Part shown: one piece after another, positions 1 to 13,111 of the stretch | Layout: the number at the start of each line of letters is the position of its first letter | Numbering within the stretch: the stretch's first letter is position 1 | DNA from: Fen-999 sp041480065 | GTDB taxonomy: Bacteria > Pseudomonadota > Gammaproteobacteria > Burkholderiales > Rhodocyclaceae | Reading direction: 5' to 3' | NCBI GenBank assembly: GCA_041480065.1 | Contig: JBGOZF010000020.1 | Coordinates: forward strand, 1-64,000 | DNA length: 64,000 nt | Translations under genes and position numbers: made by a program | The notes under the pieces: model-generated | What the model saw: only the letters and a program-made list of their open reading frames with translations | What the model was told of the DNA's origin: nothing | The model's database searches: none

Positions 1-529
1 CAAGGTTGGCTCGATCACCTCGATCCAGGCCGTCTATGTCCCTGCGGACGACTTGACTGACCCCTCGCCCGCCACCACCTTCCTGCACCTCGACTCGACC
101 GTGGTGCTGTCGCGCGACATCGCCTCGCTGGGTATCTACCCGGCCGTCGATCCGCTCGACTCGACCTCGCGCCAGCTCGATCCGCTGGTCGTCGGCGAAG
201 AGCACTACGCCACCGCCCGCCGCGTCCAGGCCACGCTGCAACGCTACAAGGAGTTGCGCGACATCATCGCGATTCTGGGCATGGACGAGCTGTCGCCCGA
301 CGACAAGCTGGCCGTGTCCCGCGCCCGCAAGATCCAGCGCTTCCTGTCGCAGCCCTTCAACGTCGCCGAAGTGTTCACCGGCACCCCGGGCAAGATCGTG
401 CCGCTCAAGGAGACCATCAAGGGCTTCAAGATGATCGTCGACGGCGAATGCGACAGCCTGCCCGAACAGGCTTTCTACATGGTCGGCGGTATCGAGGAAG
501 TGTTCGAGAAAGCCAAGACGCTTCAGTAA
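1..529 (+). CDS. atpD: ATP synthase F1 subunit beta, C-terminal part (partial)
   Basis: This is the C-terminal part of the catalytic beta subunit of F1-ATPase, which synthesises ATP at the inner membrane. The open frame enters at the window edge (codons in phase from base 2) and ends at TAA 527-529. The visible start reads GSITSIQAVYVPADDLTDP, a hallmark beta-subunit segment, followed by the ATTFLHLDSTVVLSR and ELRDIIAILGMDEL stretches and the helical C-terminal domain. About 175 of the usual ~465 residues are present; the nucleotide-binding P-loop lies outside the window. atpC follows after 19 bases, as in the standard atp operon. Identity is very secure. Confidence 0.97.
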   Translation, partial: KVGSITSIQAVYVPADDLTDPSPATTFLHLDSTVVLSRDIASLGIYPAVDPLDSTSRQLDPLVVGEEHYATARRVQATLQRYKELRDIIAILGMDELSPDDKLAVSRARKIQRFLSQPFNVAEVFTGTPGKIVPLKETIKGFKMIVDGECDSLPEQAFYMVGGIEEVFEKAKTLQ

Positions 530-548
530 GCGGCCTAAAGGATAGCCC

Positions 549-974
549 ATGGCAATTTCCATTCATGTCGACGTCGTCAGTGCCGAAGAATCCATTTTCT
601 CCGGGCTGGCCGAGTTCGTCGTTCTCCCCGGCGAAGCCGGCGAGCTGGGCATCCTGCCCGGCCACATGCCGCTGATGACGCGTATTAAGCCCGGTGCGGT
701 CCGACTCAAGATTCAGGGCCAGGATCAGGAAGAGCTGATCTTCGTTGCCGGCGGCATTCTCGAAGTCCAGCCGGGCTTGGTCACCGTTCTCGCCGACACC
801 GCGATCCGCGGCAAGGATCTCGATGAAGCCAAGGCGCTCGACGCCAAGAAGAAGGCCGAGGAGAGCATGTCCAACCGGGATTCGGAACTCGACTACGCCC
901 GCGCCCAGGCCGAGCTGGCCGAAGCCGTGGCGCAACTGGCGGCAATTCAGCGCTTGCGCAAGCCGCGTCACTGA
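549..974 (+). CDS. atpC: ATP synthase F1 subunit epsilon
   Basis: Epsilon subunit (141 aa, normal length) of the F1 central stalk; it couples rotor and catalytic head and regulates ATP hydrolysis. The N-terminal beta-sandwich is recognisable (AISIHVDVVSAEESIFSG, then the GELGILPGHMPLMT motif at about residues 30-45). The helical hairpin follows (SELDYARAQAELAEAVAQL). It lies 19 bases after atpD with AAAGGAT upstream of the ATG. It is the last gene of the atp operon, as a strong hairpin terminator sits 18 bases after the stop. Confidence 0.97.
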   Translation: MAISIHVDVVSAEESIFSGLAEFVVLPGEAGELGILPGHMPLMTRIKPGAVRLKIQGQDQEELIFVAGGILEVQPGLVTVLADTAIRGKDLDEAKALDAKKKAEESMSNRDSELDYARAQAELAEAVAQLAAIQRLRKPRH

Positions 975-991
975 TCCCCTCGGGCGACCCG

Positions 992-1019
992 GAAAGAGGC
1001 AGCTTCGGCTGCCTCTTTC
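992..1019 (+). terminator. Intrinsic terminator of the atp operon
   Basis: A perfect 12-bp stem (992-1003 with 1008-1019; left arm GAAAGAGGCAGC) is closed by a TTCG tetraloop, and the 3' arm ends in CTCTTTC. It lies 18 bases past the atpC stop and before the histidine kinase gene. The UUCG loop and the A-run/T-run at the stem base are typical of proteobacterial intrinsic terminators. The stem could act on both strands. Confidence 0.88.
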
Positions 1020-1059
1020 GCTTGGGACCGCGCTTTCACGCGTCTCTGCCTTTGGGTGT

Positions 1060-5301
<4,242 letters not shown>

Positions 5302-5358
5302 CTCGAAGGTTTCCACTGTCGCGGACAACCAACACCGCCTCGGCGTTGATTTGCGCCC

Positions 5359-5380
5359 GACTAGACTGTACAGTCTAGTC
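5359..5380. promoter_or_regulatory. Perfect 22-bp palindromic operator upstream of the TetR/RND operon
   Basis: The left arm GACTAGACTGT (5359-5369) is followed directly by its exact reverse complement (5370-5380). It ends 29 bases before the TetR-family start codon. A perfect 11+11 palindrome without spacer at this place is what a TetR dimer operator usually looks like, so autoregulation and repression of the efflux genes is the natural reading. The function is inferred; the palindrome is directly visible. Confidence 0.85.
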
Positions 5381-5409
5381 TAATTCGCGTTTCACGGTGC
5401 CAATGCCGC

Positions 5410-6015
5410 ATGCCCAAGAGTATCGACGGGACTTCAACCACCGGCCGCCTGCGCCTGCTCGAGGCTGCCGCGGAAGCTTTCATGGAAGAAGGGTATCGGG
5501 CCAGCCTCGATCGTATCGCCGCGCGTGCCGGCGTTGCCCGGCAGACGATCTACAACCACTTCCAGAGCAAGGAAGCGCTGTTCGAAGAAGTCATCCGCAC
5601 GACGATGCATCAGGTTCTGGTAACACTCGAGGCGGAAGATGGCGACCTGCGAACGAACCTTATGCATTTTGCCAAGGTCTATCGCGAGAAGGTGCTGAGT
5701 CCGTCGGCGTTGGCGACGTTTCGAGCCTTGATTGCGGAAGCGCCGCGCTGCCCGGAGCTTGCCCGCAGCATCTTCGCAGCGGGTCCGGCGCAGACGGTAT
5801 CCCATCTTGCCCACTTTCTGGACAATGCCATGGCTGCCGGCCACTTGCGTCGGGACGATCCGGCAGTGGCCGCCGAGCTTCTCATTGGTATGCTGGTCGG
5901 ATATGATCGATTGCGCGGGTTGATGAACGCTGAGACTGAGTCGTGTGCCGACGAGTTGCGCGGCGAGCGGGTCGTAGACTGTTTCTTGCGGGCCTACCGG
6001 CCCGACCGAGGGTGA
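5410..6015 (+). CDS. TetR/AcrR-family transcriptional regulator
   Basis: A 201-aa repressor-type protein. The N-terminal helix-turn-helix is clear (LLEAAAEAFMEEGYRASLDR, then IAARAGVARQTIYNHFQSKE at about residues 37-57), and the C-terminal ligand domain resembles AcrR/TetR_C families. It precedes, by 2 bases, a membrane-fusion/RND/outer-membrane-factor operon in the same direction and has a perfect palindrome 29 bases upstream. It probably represses its own operon until an efflux substrate binds. A co-directional rather than divergent regulator is slightly less common for RND pumps. Confidence 0.93.
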   Translation: MPKSIDGTSTTGRLRLLEAAAEAFMEEGYRASLDRIAARAGVARQTIYNHFQSKEALFEEVIRTTMHQVLVTLEAEDGDLRTNLMHFAKVYREKVLSPSALATFRALIAEAPRCPELARSIFAAGPAQTVSHLAHFLDNAMAAGHLRRDDPAVAAELLIGMLVGYDRLRGLMNAETESCADELRGERVVDCFLRAYRPDRG

Positions 6016-6017
6016 TC

Positions 6018-7166
6018 ATGAAAAAGAGGAATCTTGTCGCGCCGGTATTGCTGGCCGTAATCCTGGCCTCGTGCGGCAAAGGCGACCAGCCGCCGGGAGC
6101 GGCCGGCGGGCCCGGCAGCATGCCGCCCCCCGAAGTCGATGTCGTTACCGTGACGGCCGGCTCGGCGACGCTGACGCGCGAACTGCCCGGACGCCTGGAA
6201 GCAGTGCGCACGGCGCAAGTGCGTGCGCGCGTCGAGGGCATCGTCGAGAAGCGCCTGTTCGTCGAAGGCAGCGACATCAAGGCCGGCACGCCGCTGTTCC
6301 GCATTGACGACCGTACCTACAAGACCGCTGCCGCCTCCGCCGAGGCCGACGTGGCGGTGGCGAAACTGACCATGGAACGCTACAAGTCCCTGCTGGCGAT
6401 CAAGGCCGTCAGCCAGCAGGAATTCGATCAGGCCAGCGCCAAGCTCAAACAGGCCGAGGCTGTGCTGGCGAAGGCGAATCTGGACCTCGAAAACGCCAAT
6501 GTCCTGGCGCCGATCTCCGGCCGCATCGGCCGTGCCCTGGTGACCGAGGGTGCGCTGGTCGGCAAGGGCGAGGCAACCCAGCTCGCCACCATCGAACAGA
6601 TCGATCCCGTCTACGCCAACTTCACGCAGTCGAACGCCGATGTCCTGCGTCTGCAGCAGGCGGTCAAGGCCGGCAAGCTCAAGCGCGCCGACGGCACCAA
6701 GGTGGAGTTGCTGCTCGAGGATGGCAGCATCTACCCGCAGCCGGGCAGGCTCCTGTTCTCGGACCTCGCGGTCGACCCCAACACTGGGTCGATCCAGATG
6801 CGCGCCGAGTTCCCGAATCCGAAACGCGAACTTCTGCCGGGCACCTTCGTGCGCATCCGCTTTCCCGAGGCCGTGCAGGAAGGCGCCATCCGCTTGCCGC
6901 AGCGCGCGGTGCAGATCACGCCGCAAGGCCAGTTTGTCATGAGCGTCGGCGCCGATGGCAAGGCTGCTCCGTTGCCGGTCAAGGTCGGCAGCATGGCGGG
7001 CGGCGACTGGGTCATCGCCGAAGGCCTCAAGGGTGGCGAGCAGGTGATCGTCAACGGCCTGCAAAAAGCCCGGCCGGGTAGCCCGGTGAAAGCGGTGCCG
7101 TGGAACCCGACGGCCCAACCCGCCGCCCCGGCCGCTGCCACCGCGCCGGCCGGCGACAAGAAGTAG
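6018..7166 (+). CDS. RND efflux membrane-fusion (periplasmic adaptor) lipoprotein
   Basis: A 382-aa adaptor of the AcrA/MexA type linking an RND pump to an outer-membrane channel. A lipoprotein signal peptide is visible (basic MKKRN, hydrophobic stretch, lipobox LASC with Cys19). The biotin/lipoyl-like half-motifs (RVEGIVEKRLFVEGSDIKAG and LAPISGRIG) flank an alpha-hairpin at about residues 100-165. The beta-barrel and membrane-proximal domains follow (LPGTFVRIRFP). The C-terminus is Pro/Ala-rich. It begins 2 bases after the regulator stop; the RND permease starts 8 bases after its own stop. Confidence 0.95.
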   Translation: MKKRNLVAPVLLAVILASCGKGDQPPGAAGGPGSMPPPEVDVVTVTAGSATLTRELPGRLEAVRTAQVRARVEGIVEKRLFVEGSDIKAGTPLFRIDDRTYKTAAASAEADVAVAKLTMERYKSLLAIKAVSQQEFDQASAKLKQAEAVLAKANLDLENANVLAPISGRIGRALVTEGALVGKGEATQLATIEQIDPVYANFTQSNADVLRLQQAVKAGKLKRADGTKVELLLEDGSIYPQPGRLLFSDLAVDPNTGSIQMRAEFPNPKRELLPGTFVRIRFPEAVQEGAIRLPQRAVQITPQGQFVMSVGADGKAAPLPVKVGSMAGGDWVIAEGLKGGEQVIVNGLQKARPGSPVKAVPWNPTAQPAAPAAATAPAGDKK

Positions 7167-7174
7167 GAGCCGCC

Positions 7175-10100
7175 GTGCTGCCGCGTTTCTTCATCGACCG
7201 CCCGATCTTCGCCTGGGTCATCGCCATCTTCATCGTCTTGGCGGGAAGCCTGGCGCTGAAGAAGCTGCCGGTCTCCCAATACCCGACGGTCGCGCCGCCT
7301 TCGATCGCCTTCAACATCACCTATCCGGGCGCCTCGGCCCAGGTGATCGAAGATACCGTCACCGCGCTGATCGAGCAGGAGATGAACGGCATCGAGCACC
7401 TGCTCTACATGGAGGCCTCGTCCGAACTCGGCACCGGCACGCTGACGCTGACCTTCGAGCCGGGCACCAACCTCGACAACGCCTCGGTCGAGGCGCAGAA
7501 CCGCTACAAGCGCGTCGAGGCGCGCCTGCCGGAAGACGTGCGCCGGCTGGGCGTGCCGGTGACCAAGCCGGCGCGCAACTACCTGTTGTTCCTGGCGCTG
7601 TATTCGCCCGACAAGAGCCTCGACAACGTTGCACTCGGCAGCTATGCCGCTGCCAACGTGCTCGACCAGGTGCGCCGGGTCAAGGGCGTCGGCGAAGCGA
7701 TCATGTTCGGCACCGAATATTCGATGCGCCTGTGGCTCAAGCCGGAGAAGCTGCACGCCTTCAATCTGGCGCCCTCGGATGTGGTCCAGGCCGTGCGCGC
7801 TCAGAACGTGCAGCTGGCAACCGGCGAGCTAGGCCAGGCGCCGGCGGCGAGCGGCCAGCAGTTCAACGCCGTCATCGTCACCCGCGGTCGGCTGACGACG
7901 CCCGAGGAGTTCGGCGACGTCATCGTGCGTGCGAAGGCCGACGGCTCGACGGTGCGCGTGCGCGACGTCGCCCGCGTGGAACTCGGCGCCCAGGACTACA
8001 ACATCTTCGCCCGCATCGACGGCCAGCCCACCGCGGCGATCGCCGTGCGCGTCGCCCCGGACGGCAACGCGCTCGAAGTCGCCACCGCGGTGAAGGCCAA
8101 GATGGCCGAACTCCAAAAATACTTCCCAAAGGGCATCGCCTGGGAAGTGCCCTACGACACCAGCCGCTTCGTCGAGATATCGATCAGCGAAGTAGTCAAG
8201 ACCTTGGCCGAAGCCGTGATCCTCGTCTTCCTGGTCATGTACCTGTTCCTCGAGAACATCCGCGTCACCCTGATTCCCGCTGTGGTCGTGCCGGTGGCGC
8301 TGATGGGCGCGCTGACCGGCCTGTACGTGTTCGGTTTCTCCATCAACGTGCTGACCCTGTTCGCCATGGCCCTGGCAGTCGGCGTCGTCGTCGATGATGC
8401 CATCGTCGTGGTCGAGAACGTCGAGCGCATCATGACCGAAGAAGGCCTGGCGCCGCGCGAAGCGACCATCAAGGCGATGGGCCAGATCTACGCCGCGGTG
8501 ATCGGCATCACCCTGGTGCTGTGCGCGGTGTTCATCCCGATGGCCTTCTTCGGCGGCTCGGTGGGCGCCATCTACCGGCAGTTCTCGGTGACCCTGGTGC
8601 TGACCATGGTGTTTTCGGCCAGCATGGCACTGACACTGACGCCGGCACTGTGCGCGACTGCGCTCAAGCATGTGCCGGGCAAGGAAGTGATGCCGACCAC
8701 CGGCTTCTTCGGCTGGTTCAACCGTGTCTTCGGGCGCACCGTGCACGGCTACCGCGCCGGCGTTGCCCGCGTGCTTGGCCGACCAGGGCGCTGGCTCGCT
8801 CTCTACGGCGCGATCCTCGTCGCCATTGTCATGCTGTTCCGGATCCTGCCTGGCAGCTTCCTGCCCCAGGAGGACCAGGGCTATTTCGTCACCATGGTCC
8901 AGCTGCCGCCGGGGGCGACCCAGGAACGGACGCTGGAGGTGGTCAAACAGATCGAAAGCTACTATCTCAAGCAGCCCGAGATCGCGCACGTGATCGGCGT
9001 CGTCGGCTTCTCCTTCTTCGGTCGCGGCCAGAATTCGGCGCTGGCGTTCGCGCGCCTCAAGGACTGGGACGAGCGCGAAGCCAAGGCCGATGACATCATC
9101 GCCCGCGCCAACATGACGCTGATGCGCATCAAGCAGGCGTTCATCCTTGCTGTTAATGTGCCGCCCATTCCGGAACTCGGTGCCGTCGGCGGCTTCGACT
9201 TCCGCTTGCAGGACCGCGCCGGCCTCGGCCGCGACAAGCTGATGGAGGCGCGCAACATGGCGCTCGGGCTGGCGGCCAAGAACCCGGCGCTGGCAGGGGT
9301 GCGGCCGGAAGGACAGGAACCGGCGCCGCAATTGCTGATCGACGTCGACACCGCCAAGGCGCGCGCCCTCTCGATCGATCTGGCCAGCCTCAACGACACC
9401 ATGCAGTCGGTGCTCGGCGTTGCCTACATCAACGACTTCGTGCGCCAGGGCCGCATCCTGCGCGTGCAGATGCAGGCCGAGCCGGCGCTGCGCAGCCGGC
9501 CCGAGGAGATCCTGCGCCTGCCGGTCAGGAACACGCGCGGCGACATGGTGCCACTCGCCGAGATCGCCACCACGCGCTGGGTGGTCGGCCTGCCCAAGCT
9601 CGACCGCTACAACGGCAATCCAGCGTTCAAGATCTCCGGCGGTCCGGCGCCCGGCCGCAGCACCGGCGAGGCAATGGCGGCGATGGAGGAGATCGCGGCA
9701 CAGATGCCACCCGGAATCGGCTTCGACTGGTCGAGCACTTCTTACGAGGAAAGGCTGTCCGGCAGCCAGGCGCCGTTCCTGTTCGCCGTCTCGCTGCTGG
9801 TCGTCTTCCTGGCACTGGCGGCGCTGTACGAAAGCTGGTCGATTCCGTTCTCGGTGATTCTGGTGGTGCCGCTCGGTGTACTCGGTGCCGTGCTTTCGGT
9901 GACGCTGCGCGGCATGAGCAACGACGTCTTCTTCAAGGTTGGCCTGGTCGCCATCATCGGCCTGTCGTCGAAGAACGCCATCCTGATCATCGAATTCGCC
10001 CGCACGCTGCACGAGCGCGGCATGGACCTGGTCGAGGCAACACTGGAAGCCTGCCGGCTGCGGTTCCGGCCGATCCTGATGACATCGTTCGCCTTCATCC

Positions 10101-10285
10101 TCGGCGTCATGCCTTTGGCGTTGTCGAGCGGCGCCGGTGCGCAGAGCCGGCGTGCCATCGGTACCGGCGTGGTCGGCGGCATGATCACCGCGACCGCGCT
10201 GGCGGTATTCCTGGTGCCGGTCTTCTTCGTCGTCGTGCGCAGGATCTTCGGCGGCAAGCGCAGCGTGGAGGCACATCATGAATAG
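7175..10285 (+). CDS. RND-family inner-membrane multidrug efflux pump (HAE1/AcrB type)
   Basis: A 1036-aa proton-driven exporter, the usual length for AcrB/MexB. The N-terminus LPRFFIDRPIFAWVIAI and the SQYPTVAPPSI motif are diagnostic of the hydrophobe/amphiphile efflux class. The TM4 proton-relay pair is present (GVVVDDAIVVVENVERI), and the second half has GLSSKNAILIIEFA. The start is GTG 7175, with AGGAG 5 bases upstream; there is no suitable ATG. It sits between the adaptor and outer-membrane factor genes, the latter overlapping its end by 8 bases. Likely substrates are drugs, solvents or detergents; the sequence does not say which. Confidence 0.96.
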   Translation: MLPRFFIDRPIFAWVIAIFIVLAGSLALKKLPVSQYPTVAPPSIAFNITYPGASAQVIEDTVTALIEQEMNGIEHLLYMEASSELGTGTLTLTFEPGTNLDNASVEAQNRYKRVEARLPEDVRRLGVPVTKPARNYLLFLALYSPDKSLDNVALGSYAAANVLDQVRRVKGVGEAIMFGTEYSMRLWLKPEKLHAFNLAPSDVVQAVRAQNVQLATGELGQAPAASGQQFNAVIVTRGRLTTPEEFGDVIVRAKADGSTVRVRDVARVELGAQDYNIFARIDGQPTAAIAVRVAPDGNALEVATAVKAKMAELQKYFPKGIAWEVPYDTSRFVEISISEVVKTLAEAVILVFLVMYLFLENIRVTLIPAVVVPVALMGALTGLYVFGFSINVLTLFAMALAVGVVVDDAIVVVENVERIMTEEGLAPREATIKAMGQIYAAVIGITLVLCAVFIPMAFFGGSVGAIYRQFSVTLVLTMVFSASMALTLTPALCATALKHVPGKEVMPTTGFFGWFNRVFGRTVHGYRAGVARVLGRPGRWLALYGAILVAIVMLFRILPGSFLPQEDQGYFVTMVQLPPGATQERTLEVVKQIESYYLKQPEIAHVIGVVGFSFFGRGQNSALAFARLKDWDEREAKADDIIARANMTLMRIKQAFILAVNVPPIPELGAVGGFDFRLQDRAGLGRDKLMEARNMALGLAAKNPALAGVRPEGQEPAPQLLIDVDTAKARALSIDLASLNDTMQSVLGVAYINDFVRQGRILRVQMQAEPALRSRPEEILRLPVRNTRGDMVPLAEIATTRWVVGLPKLDRYNGNPAFKISGGPAPGRSTGEAMAAMEEIAAQMPPGIGFDWSSTSYEERLSGSQAPFLFAVSLLVVFLALAALYESWSIPFSVILVVPLGVLGAVLSVTLRGMSNDVFFKVGLVAIIGLSSKNAILIIEFARTLHERGMDLVEATLEACRLRFRPILMTSFAFILGVMPLALSSGAGAQSRRAIGTGVVGGMITATALAVFLVPVFFVVVRRIFGGKRSVEAHHE

Positions 10286-11645
10286 GGCGATCGGCCTGAT
10301 GACGCTTGTTCTGCTCGGCGGCTGCTCGCTGGCGCCCGACTATCAGCGGCCGGCCGCGCCGGTGCCGGATCAATGGCAGAACGCGCAGACCAGCCCGGCT
10401 GCCAAGCTGGATCGGAAGACCTTCTTTCCCGATCCGCGGCTGCAGGGCCTGATCGCCGCCGCACTGGAGCACAACCGGTACCTGCGCATCGCCGTCGCCC
10501 GCGTCGAGGAGGCACGCGCCCAGTACGGCATCGCCCGCGCCGACCGGCTGCCGACGGTCAATCTGGCCGGCAGCCGCAACGCCGCGCATACGCCGGCCGA
10601 TCTGTCGCTGACCGGCCAGCAGATGACGACTCAGCGCTACGACGTCGATCTCGCCGTTACGTCCTTCGAGGTCGATTTCTGGGGCCGCATGGCCAGCCTT
10701 TCCGAGGCGGCCAGGGCGAGCTACCTCGCCAGCGATGAGGCGCGGCGCGCCTTTCGCCTGTCCCTGATTGCCGATGTCGCCAACGCCTACCTCACGTTGC
10801 TGGAAATGCAGGAGCGGCAAGGCATCGCTGTCGACACGGTGAAGACCCGCGAGGAAACTCGCACGCTGGTCGCCAGGCGCCGCGACGTGGGCCTGGCCGG
10901 CGACCTCGATTACCTCCAGGCTGACGGCGCCCTGCAGGCTGCGCGTGCCGATCTGGCCAGCATCGCGCGCCAGCGCGCGGCGGCGGAGAATGCACTGCGG
11001 CTGCTGGTCGGCACGTCGCCCGAACTGCCGGCCGGCAAGTCTCTCGCGGAGCAGGGCATCGTCGCCGATATTCCCGTCGGCCTGCCGTCCGAAGTGCTGG
11101 TGAATCGACCCGACGTGCTCTCCGCCGAACAGAATCTGCTGGCTGCCAATGCCAATATCGGCGCCGCCCGCGCCGCCTTCTTCCCGCGCCTGCTGCTCAC
11201 CGCCACCCTGGGGACGGCCAGCAAGGCGCTCGCCGGGCTCTTCGACGCCGGCAGCCAGGCCTGGGCCTTCCAGCCGGTGCTGAGCTATCCGCTATTCGAT
11301 TTCGGCCGTACCGCCGCGAACCGCGACCTGGCCGAGGCGCGCAAGGTCATTGCCGTCGCCCAATACGAGAAGACCATCCAGCAGGCCTTCCGCGAAGTGG
11401 CCGACCTGCTTGCCGGCCGCGAAACATTGGCCGAACAGCTTGTGGCCCAGGAAGCCAACGAGAAGACCCAGGCCGAGCGCTTCAGGCTCGTCACCGCCCG
11501 TTACGAGGCCGGCGTTTCCAGCTACCTGGAAGTGCTGGATGCCCAGCGCGATCTCTTCACCGCACAGCAGTCCACCGTGCAGACGCGGCGCGCGCTCCTG
11601 TCGACGGCGGCGCAGTTCTACAAGACGCTGGGCGGCGTCGATTGA
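10278..11645 (+). CDS. RND efflux outer-membrane factor lipoprotein (OprM/NodT family)
   Basis: A 455-aa TolC-like channel. A lipoprotein signal is visible (MNRAIGLMTLVLLGGC with the acylated Cys at 16), followed by the SLAPDYQRPAAPVP segment typical of OprM/NodT proteins. The two outer-membrane efflux repeats follow, including VNRPDVLSAEQNLLAANANIG and the C-terminal YEAGVSSYLEVLDAQRDLF motif. The start codon lies inside the 3' end of the permease gene (8-base overlap) with GTGGAGG just upstream, so it is translationally coupled. It completes the tripartite pump. Confidence 0.95.
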   Translation: MNRAIGLMTLVLLGGCSLAPDYQRPAAPVPDQWQNAQTSPAAKLDRKTFFPDPRLQGLIAAALEHNRYLRIAVARVEEARAQYGIARADRLPTVNLAGSRNAAHTPADLSLTGQQMTTQRYDVDLAVTSFEVDFWGRMASLSEAARASYLASDEARRAFRLSLIADVANAYLTLLEMQERQGIAVDTVKTREETRTLVARRRDVGLAGDLDYLQADGALQAARADLASIARQRAAAENALRLLVGTSPELPAGKSLAEQGIVADIPVGLPSEVLVNRPDVLSAEQNLLAANANIGAARAAFFPRLLLTATLGTASKALAGLFDAGSQAWAFQPVLSYPLFDFGRTAANRDLAEARKVIAVAQYEKTIQQAFREVADLLAGRETLAEQLVAQEANEKTQAERFRLVTARYEAGVSSYLEVLDAQRDLFTAQQSTVQTRRALLSTAAQFYKTLGGVD

Positions 11646-11666
11646 GTCAGCCGCGAAGGCGGACTC

Positions 11667-12233
11667 TCAGGTCAAACGCCTGATCCGGGCTTCGACTGCG
11701 GCGATGCGCTCGTCGAGCTCCTCGACGTCGACGCGCAATTGCTCCAGTTCGCGCGAGGGTGTCAGCAGGCGCGACTCCTCGCCTAGATACTCGGCCAGGT
11801 TCTGGGCGAGATTCTCGGCGCTCCGCTTCTGCCAAGCGGCGAAAGATGAAGCGCTGCGCACCAGCCGGTGGGCGGCGATGTCGCCGACGAAGCGTGACAA
11901 GTCCTCTTCGGCGTCCCAGCGCAGGTTGCGCAGTACGAACGAGAGATCGGTGGCGAACTCGGCATTGCCGGTGACATGCGCGGCCGCCATAAGGCGATCG
12001 ATGCCCTGAAGCGCCTGCAGCGGGCTGTCGGCCGGTAGCGTCACGGTGACGTCTGCCTCGGCCTCGTCCGTCGCCGTCTGGAAGAGTCCTTCGGCCGTGA
12101 CGCAGAAAGCCAGTTGCAGGGGCGGCATGATGAAACATGCCTTGCGTCCGGCGAAGGGCGCCAGTTTCGCCCGCGCCCACGCGGCCTGGCCGAGCAGGTG
12201 ATTCAGTACGCCTAGGGCAGGCGCCTCGATCAC
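11667..12233 (-). CDS. ubiJ: Ubiquinone biosynthesis accessory factor UbiJ (SCP2 domain)
   Basis: A 188-aa soluble protein with an N-terminal SCP2-like lipid-binding domain (about residues 15-110; PLQLAFCVTAEGLFQ and DVTVTLPADSPLQAL) and a C-terminal coiled coil (ELEQLRVDVEELDERIAAVEARI). UbiJ binds ubiquinone precursors and scaffolds the Ubi complex. Its place downstream of ubiE and a Tim44-like gene is the usual betaproteobacterial arrangement. Its start overlaps the stop of the Tim44 gene by 4 bases. It converges on the efflux operon with a 21-base gap that contains a weak hairpin. Confidence 0.87.
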   Translation of the reverse strand: MIEAPALGVLNHLLGQAAWARAKLAPFAGRKACFIMPPLQLAFCVTAEGLFQTATDEAEADVTVTLPADSPLQALQGIDRLMAAAHVTGNAEFATDLSFVLRNLRWDAEEDLSRFVGDIAAHRLVRSASSFAAWQKRSAENLAQNLAEYLGEESRLLTPSRELEQLRVDVEELDERIAAVEARIRRLT

Positions 12234-13093
12234 TGGATCTGCTGGATACCGGCAACCATCCAGCCGCCGCTGCCGGCAACCGGCTTGGTCAGGTGCCAGA
12301 CCTCGGCGAAGGGCTGGGGCAGGGCGCCGGCTTCCTCGCGAATCTGGCCGAAGAAGCGGACGCTGGCAACGTGGCGGTCGCCTTCGGTCACCAGTTCGAG
12401 CAGCTGTGCCTCGAGATGCTGGACATCCGTTTCCTGCTTGGCGTGGCCGCGTTCTTCGAATTGCATCTGGATCTCGGCGTACACCTCGGGCGCCGTGAAT
12501 TGCTTGAGGTCATCGAGATTGCCGGCGTCGTTGGCCGCCTGCAGACGGATGAAATTGAGCTTGGCCTGACGCAGAAAGCCCTCGGTATCGAAGCCTGCCG
12601 GAACGTCGGTGGTGCTTGCGGTGCTGGCAGCCGGCGAGGCGGGCTCGAAGTGCATTGGCTCGACGCGCGCAGGCCCGCCTGCGAAAGCGGCTTGCGGCTG
12701 GTTCCGGCGCATGAACATCCGGAATATGAATACGGCGGCCATGACCAGCAGCACCAGCATCAACATGGTTGCCACGCCCTCGCCCATGCCGAAGTGCGAC
12801 AGCAGGGCCGCTAGCCCGATGCCGGCGGCGATGCCGGCGATGGGGCCGAGCCAGCGGCTCATGCCGGACGGTTGCGGGGCCGGCGCCTGCGGTGTCGCAC
12901 CGGGCTGCACCGGCTTGGCGGGCAGCGCGCCCTGACTGGGCGCGGTCGGCGCCGGCGCGGCCTGCTTCATGGCGCCCGAATCGCGGCTCATGCCGAACGA
13001 GCGGCCGCCGCCGAGGCGCCGCGCCTCGGCGTCCTGGGCAAGCAGGCCGAGGCCCATGACAAATACAAACAGCGCAACGAAGAGTTGCCTCAC
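12230..13093 (-). CDS. Tim44-like domain protein, exported or membrane-anchored
   Basis: A 287-aa protein with a signal peptide (MRQLFVALFVFVMGLGLLAQDAEA), a low-complexity Pro/Ala/Gln linker (about 40-85), a hydrophobic segment (IAGIAAGIGLAALLSHFG, then MLMLVLLVMAAVFIFRMFM) and a C-terminal Tim44-like domain (about 165-285; FLRQAKLNFIRLQAAND, FTAPEVYAEIQMQFEERG, EVWHLTKPV). In mitochondria Tim44 tethers chaperones at the import pore; bacterial relatives are uncharacterised and may bind lipid or membrane. It lies in a co-directional block with ubiE and ubiJ, 18 bases after ubiE, suggesting a link to membrane quinone synthesis. Confidence 0.85.
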   Translation of the reverse strand: MRQLFVALFVFVMGLGLLAQDAEARRLGGGRSFGMSRDSGAMKQAAPAPTAPSQGALPAKPVQPGATPQAPAPQPSGMSRWLGPIAGIAAGIGLAALLSHFGMGEGVATMLMLVLLVMAAVFIFRMFMRRNQPQAAFAGGPARVEPMHFEPASPAASTASTTDVPAGFDTEGFLRQAKLNFIRLQAANDAGNLDDLKQFTAPEVYAEIQMQFEERGHAKQETDVQHLEAQLLELVTEGDRHVASVRFFGQIREEAGALPQPFAEVWHLTKPVAGSGGWMVAGIQQIQ

Positions 13094-13111
13094 ATTATTC
13101 TCCTGGTGGAC

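Noticed and set aside
745..1059. Upstream extension of the hybrid kinase frame to 745
   Set aside because: It overlaps atpC entirely and crosses the strong terminator at 992-1019; the extension is Arg/Pro/Ser-rich shadow sequence.
7829..10279. 816-codon minus-strand open frame opposite the RND pump
   Set aside because: His/Asp/Gln-rich antisense shadow without any domain; the plus strand is an unmistakable RND permease.
11644..11666. Intrinsic terminator between the efflux operon and ubiJ
   Set aside because: GAGT/ACTC and CCGC/GCGG can pair, but a three-base bulge and the absence of a T-run make it too weak to list as a terminator.
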